Shown here: positions 20,193 to 31,501 of the stretch, in pieces | Position numbering within the stretch: position 1 is the stretch's first letter | Layout of the letters: every line of letters starts with the position of its first letter | Source: Akanthomyces muscarius | Lineage: Eukaryota; Ascomycota; Sordariomycetes; Hypocreales; Cordycipitaceae | DNA: 64,000 nt | Direction of reading: 5' to 3' | Assembly: GCF_028009165.1 (NCBI RefSeq) | Contig: NC_079244.1 | Location: forward strand, 1,488,001-1,552,000 | Translations under genes and position numbers: made by a program | Notes under the pieces: model-generated | The model's database searches: none | The model's input: the letters and a program-made list of their open reading frames with translations, nothing else | What the model was told of the DNA's origin: nothing

Positions 20193-21640
20193 TTGTCTTA
20201 CTATTGTTTTACTTCAGCCCGTGTCTCGGTGGCCCTCAATGCATATTGCGAGTCGGCTTCTTGCGAACTATTCGCATACGCCTACGAGGCTCAACATCTT
20301 TGTACTGTATCATCGCAACTTTCCCAATTTCAAGCATTGACCAGTAGCACGACCAGATCGTACTGTCAAACTCACTACGGCATCACAAGCGCCATCGCTG
20401 TGAACCACAATGAAGAAAGCATTCGGCGCCGCATCGATGTTTACCCGCGACTCATAATGCATTCCTGAGCCAAATCACTGCAAGAGATACAGGTCTAAGT
20501 AGACTTTGCACCCATAACAAGCTATCCAGCCCCAGTGCGTCAAACATTGAACATGAAAACTCACCAATTCTAGCGTCGAATCTGCGGGTAGACCCTGTTG
20601 AATGCTAGCTTCTCTTAAAATACTGAACAACACAAGGTCAAGGGTTCCCTCCCCTGAGATGTAGAGTGGTTACTTACCCTTCGCGATGGTTTGTCTTAAT
20701 TCAGATGTACCGAAGGGCGATGCGCAGGGCGATAAAGCTCTGTTGCGAGACATGTTTGAGAAAGCTACCTTACCTGCAGGCCTCTGGCACTTCAGCTGCC
20801 CCCTACTATGGAACATGACTTAGGTTATCTCGATCAGAAGAAAACAAGAGTCAATAATCAAGTCATGAGAATGCATTCGTTATCACGAGAGTAGCTCATC
20901 GGCTCTTTTGCCATCACTGTTTGCGATATTCGCTCAGCCGCTGCGGCAGTTGGCCTACACGGTCCCGCCGGACCTGCCAAAGACCATGTCAAATGCGAGA
21001 GCATCTCAATGGGCGATTTCGAATTGGACAATTTGCTCGAAGAGGTTATTCTTAGAAATGCAAGTCGATCTGACACAGGCTCTGTCTTCAAATCGGACCT
21101 AGACTGCGACTCGACTCTTGCTAAAAGTATTATGGCACTCTGCTTCACAATGGCGGACGGGTAGCGACGTGCTTGCCTGCCTCACCGTCGACAGAAAGAG
21201 ATCCAGGGACACACAGAACTTCTGAAGAGATTTTCCGGAGTACTGCATGGTTGATAGCACTTGCACATATACCAAAGAATACGACACAGCGCAAGGCAAG
21301 CCATGCGCAAAGGGGTATGTGGATGGGGGACCTGTTCACGGCCCTACCGTACATTAGCCAGATGTCGATGACCGATGCTGAGAAGTCTCACTACACACAG
21401 GCTTCTTGTGATTTTCCCCTTTTGGACTGCTTTACAACTGGCGGTGTATCAACGTTCATCTGCGCCTAATCTTTGAAAGACTGTTCCGACGCGGTGGCCA
21501 CGGAGCAGCGAATCTGCAACGACCAGCTTATCAACATTCCCGATATGAACTCTGCCGGCTGCGTTTCATAACGAAGTGGGAAATGCGAACTAGATCGCGC
21601 AAAGTACGGCACCGCCTACATCACGATGAAAAATAAAAGA
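20193..21640 (+). pseudogene. coding-like relics, family not recognised
   Basis: Several stretches have coding-like composition but are broken by stops and frame changes: 20193-20468, then about 20888-21163 (LIGSFAITVCDIRSAAAAVG to FTMADG-stop), and 21480-21580 (DCSDAVATEQRICNDQL to MNSAGC-stop). The frequent Cys and the spacing suggest an exported protein. No single start, domain or intact exon series can be built. They may be fragments of one decayed gene at the edge of the transposon island. I cannot name the family. Confidence 0.3.
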
Positions 21641-21867
21641 ATTGAAATTTCTCACCAAGGTGGCAGATTCTTAATCGGCTGAGGCAAAAGAGCGATGCGA
21701 GGAAAGCTTGAATGAAGAATGTGCCGAAAGTGCTCTCCTTGATGATATCCTCGCAACGGCCGCCGCTCGTCGGGCGAAGAAGGGGAAGAATTAATAAGGC
21801 AGAAGGTAGCCGACATTTACAAGGTGATTGAGGGCTAGATCTTACTGCAAGGGTCACTGTAGATGTA

Positions 21868-21917
21868 ACGTCGGCCACCCCTGAGCCGTCACCCCCCCTA
21901 ACCGTCAGCCTCAACGC
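21868..21917 (+). repeat. left terminal inverted repeat
   Basis: A 50-bp inverted repeat pairing with 23640-23689. It includes a run of seven C and two transitions relative to the other end, and is preceded by TA. Confidence 0.92.
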
Positions 21918-22759
21918 GACACAACCATGCCACTTTAATGCCTTATAACACAACCAAATAATTATAAATTATTATTAGAAAATTAAGTCTTAATAGCCTT
22001 ATTATCAGACAATTCAAATTCCTCTAAATCAATTATACTAGGCTTATAGGTATTAAGCAGTTATATATTAAGCTAGTAATATGTTATTTCCACGTCTATA
22101 ACTTTAATAAATAAGTTATTTAGGCTTAGGAGAACCTAAGTACGCTTCTATACTATAGCTTATTTATTTTTCTCTTAAAGCCTAATAAAATTAGTCTCTA
22201 AAGTGGCGATAATACTATCTTATACGTTAAATCTCTTCTACACCTTCCTTATAATAAGGCGCGCTGTTAGAGAGTCCTTCTCGCTAGCTAAAAGGTCAGA
22301 AAACAACCTCTTTACGTGTTGCCTGTTTAATAGTGTGTTTATATAATTAAGAAGCTACTCTAATTGCGTTTTTAGCGTAATTAGGTGTGGTAGAGGCTCG
22401 CAAACTAGTAATAGGCTTATAAGTGGCTTCGTAGCATTCTCTAGCCACAGCCCTAACGCCCTTTAGCCTATAATTATATTTTTTAAAGTTATCCTAAGCT
22501 CTTAAGCTTTTATATAACACTTAAGGAATATCTGCTTTCTAATTAGCGCTAAGTCAGAGGCGTAAGGTTAGCGATTAACCTGCTAGTAATAATAGGTTTT
22601 AACTAGGCTAAAAACAGCTATATTAAGAGGTTAAAGGACGTAGGAGCTGTGGGTAGGTAAGAAAAGGATAAAGATATTATTAATATAACATTTATATAGA
22701 AATTTAGTTATATAATAACTTCTATAACTATTAATAACTAATAACTAGTAGGAAGGTTT

Positions 22760-23547
22760 CTTTATTACTGTCTCTAAAATAAAGATCGTCTTAAGCTAGT
22801 AGATAGTAATAGTATTATTCGTCTAGCCTTTATTAGAAGCATTAAAGTTCCACTTATTAAAAGGCTTTAAGTTACTAGGAAACTACTACTATTATATAGT
22901 CTTTCCCTAGAAGATAACTAGTAGGTTAAGCTTCTAGCTAGTAGCTAAGATACACTTAAAGATTATACTCTAATAACATAGCCTAGATTATTTCTTAATA
23001 GCTATCTTCTTTATAGCTAACCCTAGTATAAGGCTATTATCTCCTTAGCCTATATAAGGCCTATCTCGTCTATATTATATTATTACGCTAGTTAGATATC
23101 TTTAATAGTAGGAATAATAAGAAGGCGAAAGAATTTCTTAATAGTGTCAGTTAAGGCTCTATTAACTCTCTTTAGATCGATTCTCTTACCTCTTAAGGTC
23201 TTAACCTCTAGGTTATAGCGTAAAAAGCCTTCTAACTAGTTCCTACTAATTAGTTCTTTATCGCCTCTAGATTAAGTAATCTTACCTACTATCTCTCTAA
23301 CTTATATGTGTGTTAGAGGGTTGCCTAGGGCGTCTTATATGAGGATCTAGTGGCAGAGATGCCTTTCCTAAGCCTTCAAAAGGCGTTAACGAGGCTTAAA
23401 GGCCTCCTCTCGGTCGGTATAGCTATTAACACGACTAGATAGCGTTATCTAAGGAATTCCCTATCACTTTACGCTTATAGAGATACTAACGCCACTATAA
23501 ACGTCTTATAGGGCATTATTTAGGCTTTCCTAGGTATAATTACTCAT
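22760..23547 (-). pseudogene. decayed pogo-type transposase
   Basis: Reading down from an ATG at 23547, one frame can be followed for about 250 codons without a frameshift but with at least 15 in-frame stops. Many sit where a Gln or Trp would be expected. Early residues fit the helix-turn-helix of pogo/CENP-B transposases (DVYSGVSIS, a GIP...TLSSRVN motif). Further on are SRGDKELISRN, LRGKRIDLKRVN and YNIDEIGLI (plus-strand 23058-23078), the last matching the first catalytic Asp region (N-x-DE-x-G). The remainder toward 21930 is too degraded to follow. It cannot encode an active enzyme. Confidence 0.82.
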
Positions 23548-23639
23548 AGCAATTAAATAACACTAAAATTAATAGAGAATAAATATTATTATACGAGAAA
23601 ACACGGTTACTAAAAGGTGGTTATGGTGATAGAGTGGGT

Positions 23640-23689
23640 GCGTTAAGGCTGACGGTCAGGGGGGGTGACGGCTCAGGGGTGGCCGACGT
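23640..23689 (-). repeat. right terminal inverted repeat
   Basis: Reverse complement of 21868-21917 with two transitions, followed by the TA duplication at 23690-23691. Confidence 0.92.
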
Positions 23690-23691
23690 TA

Positions 23692-24398
23692 AAATCTACT
23701 AACAACGGTAGCACCAAACTCAACTAGCCTATGCCGCCTGCTCTCTACCACTAACTTAATATCTAGATATTACTTAACAACTTAATAATAGGTATATTAA
23801 AGTATATTTCTTCTTTTTAATAAATTGAATTAAGAATCTAAAAAGGATTTTTAAATTACGAGAATCATAAAGGATAGTAGTTAGTAAATAAATATTAGTA
23901 GATAATTTATTAACACGAACGTTATTATATATAACTATATTTAACAGTTTCTATTAAAGAGATATTAGGTTCTCTTACTAAAAAGCATTTTATTAGTCAT
24001 CCTACTCTTAAGATAGGTATAATTAAAAATAATGTTCCTCTTTGAATGATTTGTCGAACGCTTGCTGGGTAGCGTAGCGGCCTAGTCGTTGCTCGTGCCT
24101 AAATCGAAAACACCAATCTACCGTGTAATTATATTCAGGTATGAAAAACTTCGATGTAGTATGGTGCAATCACGTCCACCGTGAATGGCGTTGATTCCAA
24201 ACTTGCCGAGGCGCGGGATTCCTAGTCAGGAAGGCCTACCTAGTCACCCATACCAGCTCAGCCGGGCACAATTGCCCAACCAAGGCGCCGATCATAAACG
24301 CCGGTCGCCCTATTTCGTGCCGCCTGTTTGCTTTCCCCCTCTGCTTTCATGAACATGCAACAAACAACGACAATCTTTTTTTGAAGAAGAAACAAAAA
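23692..24398. other. AT-rich flank outside the transposon, then promoter
   Basis: From 23740 to about 24035 the sequence is as AT- and TA-rich as the transposon interior but lies outside its inverted repeats, so it is probably part of another mutated repeat. From about 24040 base composition returns to normal. No gene was found up to the hydrolase start at 24399. Confidence 0.45.
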
Positions 24399-25502
24399 AT
24401 GTCGCAAAAGCTGCATCCCATCCATCCGTCGCAGGAAAACCGATTGAACGCCGAGTACAAGGCCTTTTACAATGAAAACGCCATCTCGACGCCCAAGATC
24501 CATACGATCCCCATTGGTGTGATCCGCTCCATGGGTCATCGCCCATTTCCTGGCTGCGGCCCTGGTGTTCCGGTGGGCAAGAAGGAGGATATTACAATCA
24601 CACCAGAATCTGGCCCAGCCAAGGGAGTGGCGATACCGGCCCGCTGCTTTACGCCGCCTGGCTCAGCACCGAACGGGGGATGGCCAGTCCTCGTCTTTTA
24701 CCACGGCGGCGGCTGGACACTCGGCAGTCTCGAGTCCGAGTCGGATCTCATTACCAACATTTGCGCACGTGCCAAGTGCGTGGTTGTCTCTGTAGATTAC
24801 AGGCAAGTCATCCCGCAGCCCGAGGAGATTATTTTCGGCAATGCGCGCTAACAAGATGTCATCTGTAGACTGGCTCCGGAGCATGTATTTCCTGCCGCAG
24901 TGGACGATGCCTGGGCCGCTCTACTCTGGGTCGTCACGGAAGGCAAAGCCCGGCTCAACATCAATGTGGACAACCTCGCCGTCGGGGGAAGCTCGGCGGG
25001 CGCCAACCTCGCCGCCGTCATGGCCCAGCGCGCCGCGAGCAGGGGCGGACCGTCCATCAAGACGCAGCTGCTCAACATTCCCGTCACCGACAACACCCAG
25101 ACGGTGGAAAACAGCGCATGCTGGCGTGATCTCCAGTATTCGCCCGCGCTCTCTGCAGACTTGATGATGTGGTTCCGCAACAACTACCTGCCCGACAAGC
25201 CCGACTGGTCCCATCCTGAGGCGAGCCCGCTGCGCTGGACGGGCGACTGGTCTACGCTGCCGCCTGCCGTCATCGTCGTGGCCGGTCTGGACGTCTTGCG
25301 CGACGAGGGCGAGGCCTTTGGCCAGAAGCTGAAGCAGGCCGGTGTGAATGTGCAGGTCACGACGTTCCAGGACCAGCCTCACATCTTCCCAGCCATGGGC
25401 GGCGTGCTGGAGGACGCTCGTCGGGCAATCACCATCATGTGCGAGAGTATGCATGATTCGTTTTATAAGAAGAATTCTATTTTTGCTCGATCCAAGATTT
25501 AG
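24399..25502 (+). CDS. alpha/beta hydrolase, hormone-sensitive-lipase (HSL) family
   Basis: Two exons, 24399..24802 and 24869..25502, give 345 aa. The oxyanion-hole motif HGGG is at 102-105. The nucleophile elbow is GGSSAG (Ser177), the acid is Asp276 in VAGLDVLRDEGEAF, and His306 in QPHIF completes the triad. The DYRLAPEH motif of the HSL/abhydrolase_3 family is formed only if intron 24803..24868 starts with GC (TACAG|GCAAGT). No signal peptide is visible, so a cytosolic esterase or lipase on small acyl esters is likely. The enzyme may also act on carbamates or lactones; the true substrate is unknown. It is the first intact gene right of the transposon island. Confidence 0.92.
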
Positions 25503-25685
25503 TTTGCGCAGAATTAGCGACACGAGAAACGCATTACTACACTAGGGGTGTCCGATCTAGGATGACTCTTTGCGAAGCTAGCTACATAAAACAAATTTCA
25601 AAAGACAGTGTGTTTCCAGTCTCAAGCACTCATGAAGCTCAATCTAGACAATCGAGTTGTCGCGGGCCCGGGTCTGCTTACAGAC

Positions 25686-26997
25686 TTAGCCTCCTCGGTG
25701 ATAGGAGGGTCTGTCGTAGTAGCCAGTAGAGGTCTCCTTGGAGCTACCTGGCTGAGCGGAATCAGTAGAGCTGGTGATACCACTAGGAATCGTGTGCGTG
25801 CTGCCGTAGGTGCTGTGAGGCGGAGGGCTGTGAGCCGTAGAGCCGTGAGTCGTAGAGCTGTGTGTGGCAGTCCTTTTACCTGAGCTGGTCGAAGTTCCGG
25901 GGATGGTCGAGTTGGCCGAGCTTGTGAAATTGGCATGGCCCGGCCAATCAGCCGGGGGCGTGTAGCCGCCCAAGCAGGTAAAGTTGCCCTTGTCGTCCAG
26001 AGGGATAGACATGTTGCCTGGTCTAATGTGCGAATTGAGGAAGCTTATCATGATGGGGGAGATGTCCAGGACGTCGTGCTTGGTCATCCAGTTGTAGCCA
26101 TGTCGCATAGCCCGGATGTGCTCCACGAAGCCAAAGTGTCCATGGCACGTATACTTGTCGGATAAGACATCCTCGCCCATGACGAGCTTGGTCTTTCTCG
26201 GTGTAGGGTCGCAGCCGTTGCGGCGCACCCAGCGTCGGACCCAGTCAGGAATCGCGGGGGTGGCGCCGACGACGCGGTTCGGGAGGCCCCAGTACGGAGA
26301 CGTCCCGTCGTTGTTCCCGTGGACCTCCAGAATGGGCATGGGTACGTTGGCGTGCTTGCAATAGTCGTCATCCAGGTCGCGATACAGCGTGGGCGCCATG
26401 AGCGCCATGCCGGCAAAGTGGCGGCTGAATCGGGGGTCGCAGGCCAGGATGTTGGCAAACCCAGCGCCACCGGTGTGTCCAACGAGGTACACGCGATCCA
26501 CGTCGATGCAATAGTTATTCATGAGATGTTCGAGGGCCATTTCGGTGTACCGCAGGTCATCCGCCTCCGGGTAGGCGTGGCTCGGGCCATACCAGCGGCC
26601 CTGGTGTAGTGTTAGCAGAAGTCCTGCTTTGCACAGCGAGAATTAGAAATACAAAGGCACTCACCTTGTAAGCTGTCATGTACTGAACCATCATGTTGCG
26701 GTTGACACTTTTGTCAGAAAATTGAGACTGCAGAGTCAGCGATTGCTGGGTTTTGGCAGTGCCATGGAACGCCAGAATCAGCGGCTGTGGCGTATCCTTG
26801 TCGTACTGAGAAGGCGTGTAGGTCCTGAACATGCGGTTTACGCCATCCACATCAAACATGGGCGTAAAATCGTTACCGCCAGTCTTGGGAACCCGTTTGC
26901 CGCAGCCGGGTGAGCCTCTGCCAGTAGTGACGTTCGAGGCGGCATCGGCCGCAGCAAGCAGCGCAGCTGCAGTCGCTCCAAAGAAGGCAATCTTCAT
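25686..26997 (-). CDS. secreted CE1/PHB-depolymerase-like esterase, probable pseudoenzyme
   Basis: Two exons, 26997..26665 and 26600..25686, give 415 aa. The signal peptide is MKIAFFGATAAALLAAADAA. The alpha/beta-hydrolase core resembles feruloyl esterase D/PHB-depolymerase-type CE1 enzymes: LILAFHGT (oxyanion strand), NNYCIDVDRVYLVGHTGGAG, ILACDPRFSRHFAGM and VHGNNDGTSPY (Asp209). Two catalytic positions look changed. The nucleophile elbow reads G-H-T-G-G (Thr154 where Ser is expected), and the usual G-H-x-W histidine region reads G-Y-N-W (Tyr280). Residues after about 340 form a Ser/Thr/His-rich tail, probably O-glycosylated, without a GPI signal. TATATA at 27073-27078 lies 76 bp upstream. 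The fold is fairly sure; loss of activity is inference. Confidence 0.82.
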
Positions 26998-28933
26998 CTT
27001 GAATTGATAACTTGCAGCCTGGCTGTTGAAATCAGTGAACTTGTGCGAAGGGCGTTTGTGGCCCGTGGTCTGTATATAGGCCCGTTCTACTTGGGTCTAT
27101 CGAGCCCTAGTCCGGCGGACAGCCTCTGGCGCCTTTGTTTATCAATTATAGCACTGGCTGAAAAGAAGCGCGGATTTTTCGTGTTCATTGACCGACACGT
27201 CTAGCCAGCTGAATCTATGGTGGCAAACATTTTCATTTTGTGATTATAGTAATTATTGGTTAGCATAGAGTCTTGAGCTTGCGCAGTTCTAAGGAGCGCA
27301 GAGGGAAGCAAAAGAAATATTCTCAGGCTGAAAGGTTCAATCATAAAATGTACAGGGAAAGAACCCATTTTTAGCTTGTTCAATGATCTGCAAGAGATGC
27401 AAAATTCTTCCGTAGAGAATAGCACTGAAGTTCCGTGCTCTCATTCTTCGTTTCGTGCCTGCTGGCGCAGTTACGCGAAAGCTTATTGACGCACCAATAT
27501 GTCTTGCGGTCATGTGCTACCGAAAAAGAAAAAAAAGCACCGAAAAAAGGCAATTACGGGGGGCATAGGTACCTCCTAAGCCACAGAGTACACAAATATT
27601 AATCCGCCGCAGATACAAAAAGCAGTGCTGCAAAGGGACTTGGACTTGATTTTAAACAGGAGTGTACCCTGGACAGGGCCATGTCAAGAACCAAAAGAAT
27701 CGACTGGCAAGTTCATTCCTGAATCCGAATGAACTGAGATTGATAGAGTTGATGCCTTGTCGTCCCTCAGAGTCAAGTTAAAACAAAATAGCACGGAATG
27801 TGGCCAATCACTTATTGCAGAAGCTGTCAACCACAGACGAGCTCCGCGTCAGCGGGCCCATCACCCCTCTCGGCGCAACATTGTAGACTGATGAGTTGAC
27901 CTTTCAAATTATCTATCTGAGTCATAATGCTGCTTATTACTCCATGTAGCTTCACGTATCAAGGCTACGCACGCAAAATGTTTTTGGCTGGACGAGGCTG
28001 AGCAACTTTAGCCTCAGTCCTGCACCGAGCGGCAGTTGTAGTTGAGACCAACCAAGTAAACACAAAAAAAGCATAGATAATCTATAAAAATTGCGACAGG
28101 TTATAGAGTTGAAGACATAGTAGTGATGGCTTGTAGAAAAGCCACTTTGTCAACGACATACGTAGGCTTACAATATCGCATCGACAGCAACGCCCAGCAA
28201 TAACAGTGTCACTGGCAGTACTTATTGCCAAAACTGCCAATTTATTTCCTCCAAGTCGCAGTCGAGGGCCAAAAAAGCTCAAAACTCCTACATCCCGCAC
28301 GATGGGACAATGACAAGCAAGGTCCATCGCCGCGGTCTCGTCAACGATTACCCACCCCTCAAAACTCGGAAAAGGCACAATACGAAGCTTTCAAAATGGA
28401 CGCTGGTCGAGTATGCGAGCAGCCCTTGCCAGCTGACCGGGACAGCTTCCTAATGATACCGGCTCAGGTCAGGCGCTGGGCGATGTACACGGCTCGGCTG
28501 TCGTCCGGTCTCATTTGTCCCCCTCCATCTCGAAAGTCGCATCTACATTCAATCATACGAGCGACGCGAGCGTCTTTTTTTTTCTTCTTTTTTTTCTTCT
28601 TTTTCTTTTTTCGAAAATAAATATGCAATTGAAAACTGCTGCCTGATAGTAATTTGTCTTTTCTCTCCCACCCAGCTGTACCAGTATAAATACCACTTCC
28701 TCCTTCGGGCACGGATCCGAACAAGGCGGCTCCACCAATCTCCCGCTCCAGCCAAAAACCCACCTCGAAGCTCCGGCGAAAACCCACGCTCTTACACTGA
28801 CGACAGCAACCTCACTCTCTCCTAAAACCCACCTCGGAAGCCCTGCCGCTGCGCGTCCGACGCGTCTGTTATTGCTTGCGACTTTCTCCGGGGTAGACAA
28901 GAGTCAAAAGTAGAAGCGTGGGAGCAAGAGACC
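26998..28933. other. intergenic, 1.9 kb, divergent promoters
   Basis: Lies between the divergent esterase-like gene and the dual zinc-finger regulator. It has a TATATA box of the esterase-like gene at 27073-27078, A-runs near 27525, and a pure pyrimidine tract of about 40 bp (28575-28614, T-rich with CTTC steps) that makes chance open frames. No gene was recognised. Confidence 0.5.
28575..28614 (+). repeat. polypyrimidine tract
   Basis: About 40 bases of only T and C, in long T runs broken by CTTC. It lies about 320 bp upstream of the dual zinc-finger regulator. Confidence 0.7.
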
Positions 28934-31501
28934 ATGCCCTCCAACCCGGAGAATAACACCGAGGACACGGCAACGTCCTCCGCCAGAATGTACTCCTGTG
29001 CGACTTGCGGGAAGCGTTATCAAAGAAACACCCACCTCCGTCGGCACGAAGCCACACGTAAGTCATGCACGACTTTGCCTGATCTCGCGTCCAAATTGGT
29101 GTACAGGAAAGGGCTCGTCCTCGTCCCAGCGCGTGGGGCCGCAGTACCCTCTGTCCTGTCCACCTCGAAGCACGTCGGCGTTTCCCCAGGTTCACTACTT
29201 TATTCTGCGCCATATGCAGGCGTCTTCCTCTTGTATCCATTCTACTTTAGTCATGATAGTATTTGCGGCGCTTCCGTTCCCGCTCTACGCAGCAGCCACG
29301 TGTTCTAACCACGATACTAACACCGGCTTAGATGCTGCCACAGGTAAATTCCGCTGCATATACTGCGACAAAGAGTTTGGCCGAGGGTAAGCTCGCACTC
29401 TGTGCCTAGCCATATTGTGCCGTCTTTTTTCTAACTCGATTGCCTTCCGCAGAGATGTGTGCCGCAAGCACATGCTCCATTGCCTAAAAAAGGACACCGA
29501 AGCCGTTGTTCCTGAGCTTCGCCGCGGACGCAAGCCCAAGGCCTGCGAAGCCTGCTTCGCCAGCAAGGCGTCCTGCGACAAAGGACACCCCTGCAGCAGA
29601 TGTCTGCTTCGAAAACTCCCTTGCCGTCCGCGGGACGTCGATGACGACGTGTCAAGAGCCGCATTGCCATCCGCGGTAGCAAGGACACCGACATCGTCGC
29701 AATCCGCCGCCACCGGCAGCGACAGTCCAGGAAGCGCGGCACCAGATGCCAACGCCGCCGACGAGAGCATGCCCTGGATCAAGAACCTCATCAACCCGCG
29801 TGCGGCCTCGATGCTGGAGCACATGGCCAACGACACCAGCGTCGTGACGGAGCGCATCCCAGACATGAGCTTCCTATCAAACGACCCCAACACCACCCAC
29901 GAGACGCAGGCATCCGCGGATGTGCCCGAACTGATGGAGCTCTACCCGTGGAACTACGCCACCATGCTCGACGACGCCATGTTCAACTTTGACGGCGCCG
30001 AGGACATCAACATGCTGTCCCTCGACGACGCGGACATGCTGTTCCCCTCCATTCCCGGCTTCAGCCCGTCCTCGTCCGGCGAGGGCGGCATGGAAGACAC
30101 GTCCCTGCACCTCGTCAACGCCCTGCACGACCTGCACAACGAGCTCTCCGCCAGCGACCCGACCTACAGCGAGGCCTTCAGCCTGCACGCCGCCCGCGCC
30201 GCCCTCTCCGCGACCAACCTCAAGCGGTTCGCCGCCACCTTTTTCCGTCTCAGCCACGTCCACTTCCCCATTGTGCACATACCCTCGTTCCGGTCCACGT
30301 CGTCGCGGTCGCTGCTCCTCAGCCTCGTCGTCCAGGGCGCCTTTCGCAGCCCGCCGCTCGACGACGTCCTCGCCACGCGCGGGCTGCTGCGCCTCGCCGA
30401 GGCGTACGTCTTTCGCGAGCTGCACGACGCCGTCGCCCTGGGCACGACGTTGCACCTGCCGACGACCCCCATGCTCGAGGCGCTGCAGGCGGCGCTCGTC
30501 ATTGTCTACCTGCTCGCCATCAACAACAGCGTGTCGTCGCGGCGGCAGAGCCGTGTGCGGCGCATACCCGAGATTGCGTGGGCGGTGCGCCACCTGGACC
30601 TCATGAATGTCCGGCACATGCCCGACGAGGACTGGCAGCTGTTCATCTACCGCGAGACCTGTATACGGTATGTCATCCGCTCTGGTGCAGCCACGTCCAC
30701 GCCCAACGCTAACAACACGATTCTCCAGCGTCGCCACGTGGACAGCAGTGGCCGACTGGCACCAGTGCGGCATGTTTCGATGCATGCCCATCATGGCCAC
30801 TGTCGAGTTCAACTGCAATCATCCATGCTCGACCGCCGTCTGGGACGCCGCTAATGCGGCTGAATTTGCCCTCGTCATAGCTGGTGAGAAGCGCCAACAC
30901 AACGCGCACCAGTCTCCGGCCTCCAATACTGGCTCCGCCGCCTCGTCTTCCTTTCCAGCTTCGGCACAATCCAACCTCCGGGAATTCATCGACGTGCTTA
31001 TGGCCGACAAGTGGAACCAGGCGGAGCAGTGTCCCCGCGATTCCTACAACATCCACGACCTCACCACCGCCATCGTCGGTATGCCAAACCTTTCTCTGCC
31101 TATTCCTCCTCCTTCTTCCACTCCTTTTCACCGGCTGGATTATTCTTCTGTTCTTCCTCCTCCTTCAGCAGCCTCTTCTTTCCGTCGGCCTCCTAGCTAA
31201 TGCGCAACATACAGCTTTGAGTAACGTCACCATTACCGCCGACATCATGTCCATCATGCCCTTTACTGCACCGGCTCTGCTACGCGCCCTCGCCCGCTGG
31301 CAGGAGCTGTGGAACAACCTGATGAGAGAGCTTGACACTGCGGCACTGATGAAGACGGGAATGTCGAGACACAGTAATGAAATGTGCCATTTGACAAGAA
31401 AGATTGTCGAAGCCAGCATTAACAAGTCCAAGCACCCTTTCTTCCAAAAGGTGGGTCACAAGACTGTGACAGAGCTGTACAGCTTTCTCATTCATGGATA
31501 A
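28934..31501 (+). CDS. dual C2H2 + Zn2Cys6 transcription factor
   Basis: Five exons (28934..29057, 29332..29386, 29453..30667, 30729..31078, 31215..31501) give 676 aa. The first zinc finger, CATCGKRYQRNTHLRRHEATH, is a C2H2 finger whose last His codon is created by splicing the 274-nt intron 1. The second finger starts CIYCDKEFGRGDVCRKH and ends with HC, i.e. a C2HC variant. About 30 residues later is a full zinc cluster, CEACFASKASC-X5-CSRC-X6-C. The remainder is a fungal-specific regulatory domain with FRLSHVHFPIVHIPSF, RRIPEIAWAVRHLD and VADWHQCGMFRCMP. The arrangement of two different DNA-binding modules is known in a minority of ascomycete regulators. Targets are unknown. The intron 1 acceptor was chosen because it restores the finger. 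Confidence 0.88.

Larger units (their letters stand above)
21868..23689 (-). mobile_element. pogo/Fot-like DNA transposon, RIP-type decay
   Basis: A 1,822-bp element bounded by 50-bp terminal inverted repeats (21868-21917 and 23640-23689) that begin ACGTCGGCCACCCCTGAGCC and differ at only two positions, both transitions. A TA dinucleotide flanks each end (21866-21867 and 23690-23691), the target duplication of Tc1/mariner/pogo elements. The interior is extremely rich in TA and TAG/TAA and holds no open frame over 60 codons. On the minus strand a single frame still reads as a pogo transposase, listed separately. Size, inverted repeats, TA target and coding relic agree with the Fot1/Pot2 group. 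All damage seen is of the C-to-T/G-to-A kind expected from repeat-induced point mutation. Confidence 0.9.

Noticed and set aside
24063..24112. A tRNA-like stretch with a box A resemblance (TAGCGTAGCGGCC)
   Set aside because: The box B-like part is poor and far too close, and no acceptor stem or cloverleaf can be drawn. At most it is a relic of a tRNA-derived element.
28464..28787. Reverse frames with poly-Lys runs
   Set aside because: They are created by the polypyrimidine tract at 28575-28614.
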